From Corallococcus sp. NCRR (GTDB lineage: Bacteria > Myxococcota > Myxococcia > Myxococcales > Myxococcaceae), in NCBI RefSeq assembly GCF_026965535.1, contig NZ_CP114039.1:372001-436000 (forward strand): a stretch of 64,000 bases of DNA, read 5' to 3'. The notes below the pieces were generated by a model that saw nothing but the letters and a program-made list of their open reading frames with translations, ran no database searches and was not told the DNA's origin. The stretch's first letter is position 1. The number at the start of each line of letters is the position of its first letter. Shown in pieces: positions 44,595 to 52,034 of this stretch. The position numbers were made by a program, and so were the translations under genes.

Positions 44595-44697
44595 TGACCC
44601 ACGCCCATCAGCGCCACCAGCGCCCAAATGACAGAGTGACTCGCCGCACTGTCACCGCGTCCCGCGCTCATCGGCCCACGCCCATCAGCGCCACCGG
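44574..44697. repeat. Tandem duplication at the DUF3325/DUF3649 junction
   Basis: About 47 bases at 44574-44620 are nearly repeated at 44651-44697 (both contain GTCACCGCGTCCCG and CCCACGCCCATCAGCGCCAC), a spacing of 77 bases. The copies cover the end of the DUF3325-like gene and the start of the DUF3649-like gene. Confidence 0.8.
44591..44671 (-). CDS. 26-codon chimeric mini-ORF, possibly translationally coupled
   Basis: The reading frame MSAGRGDSAASHSVIWALVA (then LMGVGQ) starts on an ATGA shared with the DUF3325-like stop and ends on an ATGA shared with the DUF3649-like start. Its first half copies the DUF3649-like N-terminus (MSTGRGDKAANHSV) and its end copies the DUF3325-like C-terminus (VALMGVGR). 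It exists because of the tandem duplication here. It may only pass ribosomes along, or it may be an unexpressed by-product. Confidence 0.4.
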   Translation of the reverse strand: MSAGRGDSAASHSVIWALVALMGVGQ

Positions 44698-44955
44698 CAC
44701 CAGCCCCGCCACCCCACTCACCCACGCGAACGCGCGCGCACGTGAAGGCCGGGGCGAGAGCACCAGCACCAGCGCCGAGGCCGCCGTCATCGCCAGCACC
44801 AACAGCACCAACAGCCCCGCCACCCACCCGAAGTCGCCCACGCAGCATCCCAGCGACGCGAGCCCCGGCACGGCCGCGAGCCACCGCGCGCGGCCCCCCA
44901 CGCCCATCCACGACACCGCCGACACGCAGAAGCACAGCGCGGCGAGGCTCAACAT
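44668..44955 (-). CDS. DUF3325-like small membrane protein
   Basis: A 95-residue membrane protein with about three helices (LSLAALCFCVSAVSWMGVG, VAGLLVLLVLAMTAASALVL, AFAWVSGVAGLVPVALM), first gene of the PepSY operon. Size, topology and position match DUF3325 proteins that accompany PepSY and DUF3649 in siderophore-uptake operons. The start is ATG 44955. A Fur-box-like site lies 39 bases upstream. Its exact job is unknown; it is probably an inner-membrane helper for iron acquisition. Confidence 0.6.
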   Translation of the reverse strand: MLSLAALCFCVSAVSWMGVGGRARWLAAVPGLASLGCCVGDFGWVAGLLVLLVLAMTAASALVLVLSPRPSRARAFAWVSGVAGLVPVALMGVGR

Positions 44956-44993
44956 CGCGTCCACCGCGCGACCCCGTCTCTTGGTTCCATGTT

Positions 44994-45012
44994 GATAATG
45001 ATTTGCATCCTC
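44994..45012 (-). promoter_or_regulatory. Candidate Fur box upstream of the PepSY operon
   Basis: On the minus strand the 19-mer here matches the Fur consensus at about 15 of 19 positions by hand. It shares GCAAATCATT and TCAACATG with the site before the TonB receptor gene, pointing to joint iron control of the two convergent units. Confidence 0.6.
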
Positions 45013-45137
45013 ACGACTGCCCCCAGGCCTGTCAAGGCAGGCGGAAAGGCACCCGCGCTCACGGTGCGAGCGTCGACGCACGAACACCGTGCGCGCACCG
45101 CGCTTCCAGGCAATGCGGCGCTCCGGATGATGGCGGG

Positions 45138-45512
45138 ATGAGCGAAGCCGGGACGCTGAAGGGAAGCTGTCACTGCGGCGCGACGCGGTTCGAAGTGACC
45201 GCGCCGCCGAAGGACGTCACCCGCTGCAACTGCACGTTCTGCTCCAAGCGCGGCGTGCTCTGGGCCTACTACGCGCCCGAGCAGGTGACGTTCACGAGTC
45301 GGGATCAGGCGAGCGCGTACGACCGCAACGCGCCCGTCGTGCACCACCACTGCCAGCGGTGTGGCTGCGGGACGTGGTCGGACATTCCCGTCTGGGAGGA
45401 CAACGCGCCCGTGCCGGGCCAGTTCAAGGTGGGCCTCAACGCGCGCCTGTTCGACGACTTCAATCTGGACGCGGTGCGCGTGAAGTTCGTGGACGGCCGC
45501 AACCTCTGGTAG
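45138..45512 (+). CDS. GFA/CENP-V family zinc protein
   Basis: A 124-residue protein of the GFA (glutathione-dependent formaldehyde-activating/CENP-V) family. Zinc ligands appear in GSCHCGATRFEV, CNCTFCSKRG and CQRCGCGTWSD, giving the two-zinc beta-tent fold. Despite the family name, most members have no proven formaldehyde activity. ATG 45138 was chosen because it directly precedes the first zinc motif. It is divergent from the PepSY operon and convergent with the SDR gene, with three bases between stops. Confidence 0.9.
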   Translation: MSEAGTLKGSCHCGATRFEVTAPPKDVTRCNCTFCSKRGVLWAYYAPEQVTFTSRDQASAYDRNAPVVHHHCQRCGCGTWSDIPVWEDNAPVPGQFKVGLNARLFDDFNLDAVRVKFVDGRNLW

Positions 45513-45515
45513 CCG

Positions 45516-46388
45516 TCACAGGCGCGGGGCCGGGCCTCGGGCCTCCGGGAAGTCGGTGGACAGCGACAGGTCCTTCCACTTCTGGTCCTCGGCCTTGAGC
45601 CGGTCCAGCTTCTCCTGGGTCAGCTCGAACGCGTCGCTGCCCAGCACCAGGTGCAGCGGCGGCGACTCCATCGCGGCCACCTGGAGCAGCACCTGCGCCG
45701 CGCGGTCCGGATCCCCCGGCTCCTTGCCCGTTCGCGCCCGCATGTGCCGCGCCACCACGCCCACCGTGGGCGCGTACTCCGGCCGGAAGTCCGGGATGGT
45801 CATGGACGCTCCCGCCCAGTCCGTGCGGAAGCCGCCCGGCTCCAGCACCGTCACCTTCACGCCGAAGGGCGCGGTCTCCTTGGCCAGCACCTCGGAGAAG
45901 CCCCCCACCGCCCACTTCGCGGCCTGGTACGCGCCCAGCCCCGGCGTGGCCAGGCGGCCTCCCACGGACGACACCTGGATGATGTGCCCGGAGCGCTGCT
46001 CGCGGAGCACCGGCAGCGCGGCCCTCGTGACGTTCATGACGCCGAAGAGGTTGGTGTCCAGCTGCGAGCGGAAGTCCTCGTCCGTCACCTGCTCGATGGG
46101 CGCGAGGCTGCCGTAGCCCGCGTTGTTCACCACCACGTCCAGGCGGCCAAAGGCCTCCACCGCGGTCCGCACCGCCACCCTCGCCTGCTCGGGGTTCGTC
46201 ACGTCCAGCGCCACCGCGCGGACCCGGTCCCCATAGCGCTCCACGAATGACGACAGCTGCTCCGGCTTGCGCGCCGTGGCCACCAGCCGGTGCCCGGCCG
46301 CCAGCACGGCCTCCGCGAAGCCGCGGCCCAGGCCTCGGGAGGAGCCGGTGATGAGCCAGACGCGGGACGTCTCAGGGGATGCACTCAT
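45516..46388 (-). CDS. SDR-family oxidoreductase, TetR-linked
   Basis: A 290-residue SDR with WLITGSSRGLGRGFAEAVL, VVVNNAGYGSLAPIEQV, IIQVSSVGGRLATPGL and YQAAKWAVGGFSEVLA (Y-x-x-x-K intact). ARKPEQL suggests NADP binding. The start ATG 46388 is preceded by AAAGGA. A perfect six-base-arm palindrome (TAACCA, TGGTTA) lies 19 bases upstream, between it and the divergent TetR gene, so repression by that regulator is likely. The substrate is unknown. Confidence 0.92.
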   Translation of the reverse strand: MSASPETSRVWLITGSSRGLGRGFAEAVLAAGHRLVATARKPEQLSSFVERYGDRVRAVALDVTNPEQARVAVRTAVEAFGRLDVVVNNAGYGSLAPIEQVTDEDFRSQLDTNLFGVMNVTRAALPVLREQRSGHIIQVSSVGGRLATPGLGAYQAAKWAVGGFSEVLAKETAPFGVKVTVLEPGGFRTDWAGASMTIPDFRPEYAPTVGVVARHMRARTGKEPGDPDRAAQVLLQVAAMESPPLHLVLGSDAFELTQEKLDRLKAEDQKWKDLSLSTDFPEARGPAPRL

Positions 46389-46407
46389 GGCGGGGAATCC
46401 TTTCAAC

Positions 46408-46421
46408 TAACCAGTTGGTTA
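46408..46421. promoter_or_regulatory. Candidate TetR operator
   Basis: TAACCA and TGGTTA flank a two-base centre (GT) in the 97-base divergent promoter between the SDR and TetR genes. Size and position suit a TetR dimer controlling both promoters. Confidence 0.6.
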
Positions 46422-46485
46422 CATGGATATATTGGGCCCCCGGACAGGGTGCAACCCGGAATGGGCTGGGGCATGGTGGACGGGC

Positions 46486-47073
46486 ATGGCTGGAGACGCG
46501 CGGAAGACCCGGCAGCGCCTGTTGGAGGCGGCCGTGGCGGAGTTCTCGGAGAAGGGCATCGCGGGCGCGCGCGTGGACCGCATCGCGGCGGCGGCCGGCT
46601 GCAACAAGGCGCTCATCTATTCGTACTTCGGCAGCAAGGAGCAGCTGTTCGACGCGGTCTTCGAAGCGCACGTGGCGGAGGTGGCGCGCGAGACGCCCAT
46701 CGACGCGGCGGACCTGCCGGCCTACGCGGGGCGGCTGTTCGACGGCTTCCAGGCCCGGCCGCAGGTGCTGCGCCTGGCCACCTGGTACGAGCTGGAGCAC
46801 GGCCCCTCCGTGGACATCCCGGAGCCTGTCGCGCGCAACAACCAGCACAAGGCAGCCGCCATCGCGAAGGCCCAGAAGGAGGGGCTGGTGTCGAAGCACT
46901 TCGCGGCGGACGAGCTGCTGGCGCTGGTGCTGGCGCTGTCCAAGGCGTGGGCCTTCCCGCTGTCGTACTGCGGCTCGGACACCCCGCCCTCGCCCGCGGA
47001 GATCCGCCGGCGACGCCGCTCCGTAGTGGAGGCCGTCCGGCTGCTGGTGTCGCCCGTCAGCTCCACTTCGTGA
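46486..47073 (+). CDS. TetR-family transcriptional regulator
   Basis: A 195-residue TetR-type repressor. The DNA-binding helix-turn-helix is in RQRLLEAAVAEFSEKGIAGARVDRIAAAAGCNKALIYSYFGSKEQLFDAVF. The remaining helices form the ligand-binding and dimer domain. ATG 46486 is taken as the start; an upstream in-frame leader looks non-coding. It is divergent from the SDR gene, with a palindromic operator candidate between them. Confidence 0.9.
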   Translation: MAGDARKTRQRLLEAAVAEFSEKGIAGARVDRIAAAAGCNKALIYSYFGSKEQLFDAVFEAHVAEVARETPIDAADLPAYAGRLFDGFQARPQVLRLATWYELEHGPSVDIPEPVARNNQHKAAAIAKAQKEGLVSKHFAADELLALVLALSKAWAFPLSYCGSDTPPSPAEIRRRRRSVVEAVRLLVSPVSSTS

Positions 47074-47098
47074 ACCACGTCAGGGCGCGGGCTTGAAC

Positions 47099-47566
47099 AT
47101 GAACTTCCGCCTTCCCTCGAACGCTGGCTACGACATGCTGGAAGGGAAGGTCCGAAAGGCCATGTCCCTGGACGGCGAACCCTGCCTCCTCCTGGAGCTG
47201 CGCATCACCGGGACCGGCTTCCGCAGGGACGTCCACCCCATCACCGGAGAGGTCGTGGACGACTTCGCCATCCGGTTGCCTCAGGTCGTGGTGCTGCGCG
47301 CCCACTTCGATTCCCTGCGGCGGGCGCTCCGGCAGTGGCAGTCCACGCAGGAGCCGTTCAGCCTGGACCTGGACACCGGACGCGACATCACCTGCACCGT
47401 CGAGGTCCGTCCCCGCTCGGACTCCGCCATCGACCGGTGGAAGCCGGACTTCCTCCTCGTCCACGCGAGCGGGACGGCGCGCGTCGAGGTCTCGTTCGAG
47501 GTGGACGCCTCCTGCCTGCTGGAGTGGTCCGAGGGCCTGGAGCAGGCCGTGGCCGTTCCCCACTGA
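47099..47566 (+). CDS. Hypothetical protein, 155 residues
   Basis: A 155-residue soluble protein, mixed alpha/beta, not recognised. It begins MNFRLPSNAGYDMLEGKVRK and contains an unusually regular strand-rich end (VRPRSDSAIDRWKPDFLLVH, VEVSFEVDASCLLEW). There is no signal peptide or membrane helix. A general resemblance to small immunity-type proteins is possible but I cannot support it. It follows the TetR gene by 25 bases. A hairpin at 47568-47598 ends it. Confidence 0.6.
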   Translation: MNFRLPSNAGYDMLEGKVRKAMSLDGEPCLLLELRITGTGFRRDVHPITGEVVDDFAIRLPQVVVLRAHFDSLRRALRQWQSTQEPFSLDLDTGRDITCTVEVRPRSDSAIDRWKPDFLLVHASGTARVEVSFEVDASCLLEWSEGLEQAVAVPH

Positions 47567-47567
47567 G

Positions 47568-47598
47568 GGCCGCCGGAGGACGCATGCCTCCAGCGGCC
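47568..47598. terminator. Hairpin between convergent hypothetical and GH26 genes
   Basis: GGCCGCCGGAGG (47568-47579) and CCTCCAGCGGCC (47587-47598) form a stem with one mismatch and a seven-base loop. It lies right after one stop codon and 24 bases from the other. No T-run follows on either side. Confidence 0.5.
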
Positions 47599-47621
47599 GT
47601 GTGACGGAAGAAAGCCGCGCC

Positions 47622-48989
47622 TCAGTTCACGGTGAACGTCGTGTCGTTGCGGTACAGCAGCGTCTGCGACCAGTCCGCCGTGTAGACGAGCGTGTCCACG
47701 CGGTAGGTGCCCGCGCTCAGCGACGTGGGAATGGTGAACGCGGACGTGTACGTGCGCGTCTGGCCCGCGGTGAAGACCTGGTTCGTGTACTGCGCGGACG
47801 TCACCAGCGCGGAGTTGCTCGCGTTGCGGATCTCATACTTCATCACCAGCGTGCGCGCCGTGGACGACGTCACCGTGCCCGTCACGTTGAAGGACTGGCC
47901 GCGCGTCACCGTCGCAGGGCTCACCGTGGCCTTCGTGGTGGAGAGCTGCGCGGGCTGCGGGTTCTGGTTCGCGTAGAAGGCCTTGAAGGCCGCCGCGGCG
48001 TTGGGGAACTCGGTGACGAAGGTGTTGCCTCCGTTGGCGTCCGCGCTGGACAGCTGGTGGTGGCCATCGCCGGCCTGGACGTCGAAGTACGAGTGGTAGC
48101 CCACGTTGTTCGCCGGGTCGAAGATGAACGCCAGCATCTGCTGCACGTAGTACGTGTCATCCCCGCCGCCGTGCGTGGCCGCGTCGTTGACGCCCCACTC
48201 CGGCACGGACAGCCGCTTGTTGTGGGACTGGGCGAAGCTCTTGAACTTCGTCAGCGCCGGACCGAACTGCGCGTTCCACACCGACTGCCACCGCGTGAGC
48301 GCGCACGACCCCGTGCAGCCCGCCGGAATCGGATAGGCGCCGTTCCAACCCTGGTCGTACATGTCCAGGCCGATGTAGTCGACGTACGCGTCGCCCGGGT
48401 ACGTGGCGCTCAGGTCCGCGGCGGAGATGTCGTAGTTCGGGTTCCAGTCGAACTCGAAGCCCGCGTTCGGCTGCTGCGTGCGCATGGCCGTCACGATGCG
48501 GCGGAAGCACGCGGCGAAGTTCGCCTGATTGCCATTGCCGGAGTACCAGGGCATCCAGTTGCCGCTGAACTCCCAGCCTGGCCGGATGATGGTGCCCTGG
48601 AGCTCATAGGCCACCAGGTTGGTCGCCAGGTTCTTGAAGCGCTGATCATACGCCCCGGACGCGCACGCCCCGAGCGTCCCCTGCCCGCTGGGGAACATCG
48701 CCACCGAGTAGTTGAAGCGCCGGCCTGCCTTGGCCTTCACCCACGTGCGCCACGCCCCCAGCTGCCAGCCCGGGTTCTCGATGTTTCCCCACGAGTCCTT
48801 CGCCTGGTGCCCCTGCCCCATCTTCACGTCGAAGCCCAGCCAGGTGGAGTACGCGTTCACCGCGTTCGGCTGCGAGTACACCTCGCCCCGGTACACTCCC
48901 GTCAGCGGATCCGCCGAAGCAGTCAGCCCGGCGCACAACGTGGACACCACGGCCAGGGAGGAGAACAAGCGCTGGAGGCGCGAAGGCAT
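47622..48989 (-). CDS. Secreted GH26-type glycoside hydrolase with C-terminal beta-sandwich
   Basis: A 455-residue enzyme with a Sec signal peptide (FSSLAVVSTLCAGLTASA). The glycoside hydrolase family 26 barrel covers roughly 30-330. The acid/base Glu is in TIIRPGWEFSGNWMPW and the nucleophile Glu is in KRLSVPEWGVNDA, with YVDYIGLDMYDQGW between. Residues about 345-455 form an Ig-like or carbohydrate-binding beta-sandwich (TVTRGQSFNVTGTVTSS, AGTYRVDTLVYTADWSQTLL). The subfamily differs clearly from the GH26 enzyme at 34.6 kb, so substrates may differ (mannan, beta-1,3/1,4-glucan or xylan). Confidence 0.85.
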   Translation of the reverse strand: MPSRLQRLFSSLAVVSTLCAGLTASADPLTGVYRGEVYSQPNAVNAYSTWLGFDVKMGQGHQAKDSWGNIENPGWQLGAWRTWVKAKAGRRFNYSVAMFPSGQGTLGACASGAYDQRFKNLATNLVAYELQGTIIRPGWEFSGNWMPWYSGNGNQANFAACFRRIVTAMRTQQPNAGFEFDWNPNYDISAADLSATYPGDAYVDYIGLDMYDQGWNGAYPIPAGCTGSCALTRWQSVWNAQFGPALTKFKSFAQSHNKRLSVPEWGVNDAATHGGGDDTYYVQQMLAFIFDPANNVGYHSYFDVQAGDGHHQLSSADANGGNTFVTEFPNAAAAFKAFYANQNPQPAQLSTTKATVSPATVTRGQSFNVTGTVTSSTARTLVMKYEIRNASNSALVTSAQYTNQVFTAGQTRTYTSAFTIPTSLSAGTYRVDTLVYTADWSQTLLYRNDTTFTVN

Positions 48990-49045
48990 GAGGGAAGCTC
49001 CTGGAGGGGGAAGTGAGACTTTACAGACTCTCCAGGCATTACAGC

Positions 49046-50047
49046 TTATGTGTCAACGCGGAGCGGCGCGGCTTCACTGTCCGTGGGAGCGCGCCGATAC
49101 GCGCCGGGCCCGATGCCCCAGCGGCGCTTGAAGGCCTTGCTGAAGGCGGGCGCGCTTTCGTAGCCAGCGCGCTCGGCGATGGTGTCCAGGCTGTCGGTGG
49201 ATTCGCGCAGCCAGCGCGCGGCGCGGATCATCCGCCAGTTGGCCAGGTAGTGCAGCGGCGTCTCACCCACCAGCGCGTGGAAGCGCGCCGCGAAGCCGGA
49301 GCGGGACACGCCCACCGACCGGGCCAGCCGCTCCACCGTCCACGGAGTGCCGGGCTGTTCATGCATCAGCGAGAGCGCGTTCCCGACAGCGGGATCCGCC
49401 AGCGCCTTCCATCCCGCCTGCTTCGCGCCCGCGAGCGCCGTCTGGGCCCGCAGCGCATGGACGAGCAGCACGTCCGCCAGCCGCCCCAGCACCAGCGCGC
49501 TCCCCGCTCCGGGCGTGGCGGTCTCCGCGGTGATGAGCTGCACGGTCGCGGCGAGCGAGGGCGTCCCCTGCCCGTCCTGCGTGGACAGACGGATGACGGA
49601 GGGAAACGCCCGCAGCAGCGGATGCGCGGGGTCCGCGCCAAACTGGAAGCAGCCGGTGACCAGCGTGGTGACCTGCCCGGGCCCGCCCAGCGGCGCGGTG
49701 GAGGGACGGAGCAGTTGCGGCGGCACGAAGTCGCTGGCGGCGGGGGTGCGGCGGCTGCCGTCATCCAGCGTGTGCGCGGGGGCTCGGGGCAGGAGCACCA
49801 CGTCTCCGGCGGACAGGAACACCGGCTTCGCCAGGCCGTCCACCTGCAGGCGCAGGCTTCCGCGCGCGACCACGTAGAAGGACGCGTTGGCCTTGCGGGG
49901 CATGCGCACGGCCCAGGGGGCGCCCAGCTCGATACGGCCGAAGAGCAACGTCTTGAAGCGCAGCGTCTCCAGCACATCGGAGACCACGTCGGTCTCCAGC
50001 TCCGGAGGCGTTGGACGGAAAGACAGTTCTTTTGGACGCAGCGGCAT
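49046..50047 (-). CDS. AraC-family regulator with cupin sensor domain
   Basis: A 333-residue AraC/cupin_6 regulator. The sensor half shows PRKANASFYVVARGSLRLQV and AGDVVLLPRAPAHTLDDG. The C-terminal helix-turn-helix pair shows TVERLARSVGVSRSGFAARF and LDTIAERAGYESAPAFSKAFKRRWGIGPGAYRR. It is divergent from a two-gene cassette of an NTF2-like protein and an NmrA-like protein, its likely targets. The 59-base gap has a CGTCC/GGACG inverted repeat at 50052-50066. Confidence 0.9.
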   Translation of the reverse strand: MPLRPKELSFRPTPPELETDVVSDVLETLRFKTLLFGRIELGAPWAVRMPRKANASFYVVARGSLRLQVDGLAKPVFLSAGDVVLLPRAPAHTLDDGSRRTPAASDFVPPQLLRPSTAPLGGPGQVTTLVTGCFQFGADPAHPLLRAFPSVIRLSTQDGQGTPSLAATVQLITAETATPGAGSALVLGRLADVLLVHALRAQTALAGAKQAGWKALADPAVGNALSLMHEQPGTPWTVERLARSVGVSRSGFAARFHALVGETPLHYLANWRMIRAARWLRESTDSLDTIAERAGYESAPAFSKAFKRRWGIGPGAYRRAPTDSEAAPLRVDT

Positions 50048-50051
50048 GGAG

Positions 50052-50066
50052 CGTCCATAACGGACG
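50052..50066. promoter_or_regulatory. Inverted repeat in AraC/NTF2 divergent promoter
   Basis: CGTCC and GGACG are separated by ATAAC, immediately upstream of the AraC start and 41 bases before the NTF2-like start. This is a possible operator. Confidence 0.3.
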
Positions 50067-50106
50067 GCCTATTTCAGGTCCATCACCTCTTCTCTGGAGG
50101 CCGCAC

Positions 50107-50538
50107 ATGGACCGCACTTCCGCTGACCTGACCCGGCTGATGGACGCGCACCTGACGCTCATCGCCACGGACGTCGAACGCTGGCTTGCCCTCTTCGCGG
50201 AGGACGCCGTCGTCGAGTTCCCCTACGCCCCGTCGCTCGGCAGCCCTGACCGGCTGGAGGGCAGCCAGGCCATCCGCGCCTACTTCGCGCCCATCACGAA
50301 GCACTTCCGGGACCTCACCTTCACGAACGTCCGGCGCTACCCGGGCGAAGACTCCACGACCGGCTGGTTGGAGGTGCACGGCTCCGCGACGCTGCAGCCC
50401 GGCAACATCCCCTACGAACAGGATTACGTGATGCGCGTGCAGGTGCGCGACGGCCGCATCGTGCACTACCGGGAATACTGGAACCCGCTGGCCGCGCCCC
50501 GGGGCACCTTCGAGTCCTTCACGCAGGAGCGCGCATGA
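50107..50538 (+). CDS. SnoaL/PhzA-like NTF2-fold protein
   Basis: A 143-residue NTF2-like protein (SnoaL/PhzA-B type). MDAHLTLIATDVERWLALFAEDAVVEFPYAP and the ending VQVRDGRIVHYREYWNPLAA are characteristic of the group that includes PhzA/PhzB-like and ketosteroid-isomerase-like proteins. ATG 50107 has GGAGG at 50096. It ends in an ATGA overlap with the NmrA-like gene, so they form an operon. Confidence 0.88.
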   Translation: MDRTSADLTRLMDAHLTLIATDVERWLALFAEDAVVEFPYAPSLGSPDRLEGSQAIRAYFAPITKHFRDLTFTNVRRYPGEDSTTGWLEVHGSATLQPGNIPYEQDYVMRVQVRDGRIVHYREYWNPLAAPRGTFESFTQERA

Positions 50539-51371
50539 CCCGCATCCTCGTCATCGGAGCCGCCGGCAACACGGGCCGTCCCATCGCGCAGGGGCTCACG
50601 GCGGAGGGCTTCACGGTGCGCACCGCCACGCGCGACACGCGCCCGCCCGTCGCCGCCGCCGAGCACGTGCGCTTCGACTGGGCGGATCCCTCCACGCACG
50701 GGGCCGCGCTGGAGGGCGTGGACCGCATGTACATCCTGGCGCCCGCGCTGGTGGAGGACCCGTCCAGCCTCATGACGTCCGTGCTGGAGCGCGCGCTGTC
50801 CCGCGGCGTGCGGCGGGTCGTGCTGCTCTCCGCGTCCGTCGTTCCGGAAGGAGGCCCGGGGCTGGGACAGGTGCACCACTTCCTGCGCACGCGGGCGCCG
50901 GAGTGGAGCGTGCTCCAACCCTCGTGGTTCATGCAGAACTTCGTCCTTCCGGGCCACCACCACGCGGACAGCCTCCAGCGCGACGGCACGCTGGTGACGG
51001 CCACGGGCCAGGGACGCGTGGGCTTCGTGGCCGCGGAGGACATCGCGGCGGTGGGCGTCCGGGCGCTCGCGGACGCGCGCGCTCACGACACCGCGCACGT
51101 CATCACCGGCCCCCAGGCGCTGAGCTACGACGACCTCGCGGCCATCCTGTCCCGGGTGACGGGCCGTCCCATCCGGCACGTGCACGCGACGCCAGAGGAG
51201 GCGCAGCGGCACCTCCAGGCGTCTGGCATGCCGGAGGTCTACGCGAGGTTCCTCACGATGCTCGACACGCTCATCCGCGACGGCGCCGAGGACCGCGTGA
51301 CGGACACGGTGCTCCGGGTCACCGGCCGCGCGCCGCGCGACTTCGAGTCATTCGTTCGCGCCCGGCGTTGA
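50535..51371 (+). CDS. NmrA-like NAD(P)-binding atypical SDR
   Basis: A 278-residue Rossmann protein of the NmrA/NAD(P)H-azoreductase-like group. It has the extended glycine motif ILVIGAAGNTGRPIAQGL, VLLSASVVPEG in place of the classical Ser-Tyr triad, WFMQNFVLPGHH, and GFVAAEDIAAVGVRAL. Such proteins act as NADP-dependent reductases or redox sensors. It is co-transcribed with the NTF2-like gene and probably AraC-controlled. Its last 24 bases overlap a convergent membrane-protein gene. Confidence 0.88.
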   Translation: MTRILVIGAAGNTGRPIAQGLTAEGFTVRTATRDTRPPVAAAEHVRFDWADPSTHGAALEGVDRMYILAPALVEDPSSLMTSVLERALSRGVRRVVLLSASVVPEGGPGLGQVHHFLRTRAPEWSVLQPSWFMQNFVLPGHHHADSLQRDGTLVTATGQGRVGFVAAEDIAAVGVRALADARAHDTAHVITGPQALSYDDLAAILSRVTGRPIRHVHATPEEAQRHLQASGMPEVYARFLTMLDTLIRDGAEDRVTDTVLRVTGRAPRDFESFVRARR

Positions 51372-51809
51372 GACCGTGTCCGAGCGCAGGGCCTGCGCGC
51401 CCACGATGTTGATGGCGATGCCGGCCGTGAGGACCAGGACGCCACCGATGATCATCATCGGCAGCTTCACCCAGAAGGGCGTGCGGTCCCACGGGCGCCC
51501 CGTCAGCAGCCCTGTTAGCCCCGCGACGACATAGGCGGCGCCCATGAAGTACGTGGGCGCCACCAGGAGCATGGGCAGGGCGCCGTCGCCTCCAAGGCCC
51601 ACCCAGACGAGGCCCGCCATGATGGCGGCGCCCAGCAGCACCAACCCCGAGCCCTTCGCCAGGGTCCCCAGCGCGCGCAGCCGCACGGCGCCCGGCGTGA
51701 GGGGCGCACCGGCGCTGCCCGTCTCCTCGGACAGCCGCTCCACTCCGTCCAGCAGGAGCCGGTCTTCGAGGCCCGGCTCGCGGGAGGGGGACTTCGTCTT
51801 GGGGCGCAT
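51348..51809 (-). CDS. Small membrane protein of unknown function
   Basis: A 153-residue protein with a charged N-terminal half and about three membrane helices (LVLLGAAIMAGLVWVGLG, LLVAPTYFMGAAYVVAGLTGL, LPMMIIGGVLVLTAGIAINI). The chosen ATG is 51809, because upstream codons lie in the divergent gap before the deiminase gene. No family recognised. It overlaps the NmrA-like gene tail-to-tail by 24 bases. Confidence 0.65.
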   Translation of the reverse strand: MRPKTKSPSREPGLEDRLLLDGVERLSEETGSAGAPLTPGAVRLRALGTLAKGSGLVLLGAAIMAGLVWVGLGGDGALPMLLVAPTYFMGAAYVVAGLTGLLTGRPWDRTPFWVKLPMMIIGGVLVLTAGIAINIVGAQALRSDTVSTPGANE

Positions 51810-52034
51810 GCCCGCGAATCTACCGTCCCCTCGCGGCCCTCCGCCAACGCGGGTCCTCCGCGCGAACGCCTCCGGTGCCCGGCCATATCGCGCCAGGGGC
51901 GGATGCTTGCGCCCGGGAACCATCTTCCGCCGGGAGGACCGGACCGGTCGTCCCGCTCCGGAGTCATTTCGCGAGGCGCCCCCGAACCCATCCAGGGATA
52001 CGGGCCGCGCGCCTCGCGGGAAGCGGGCCGGAAC

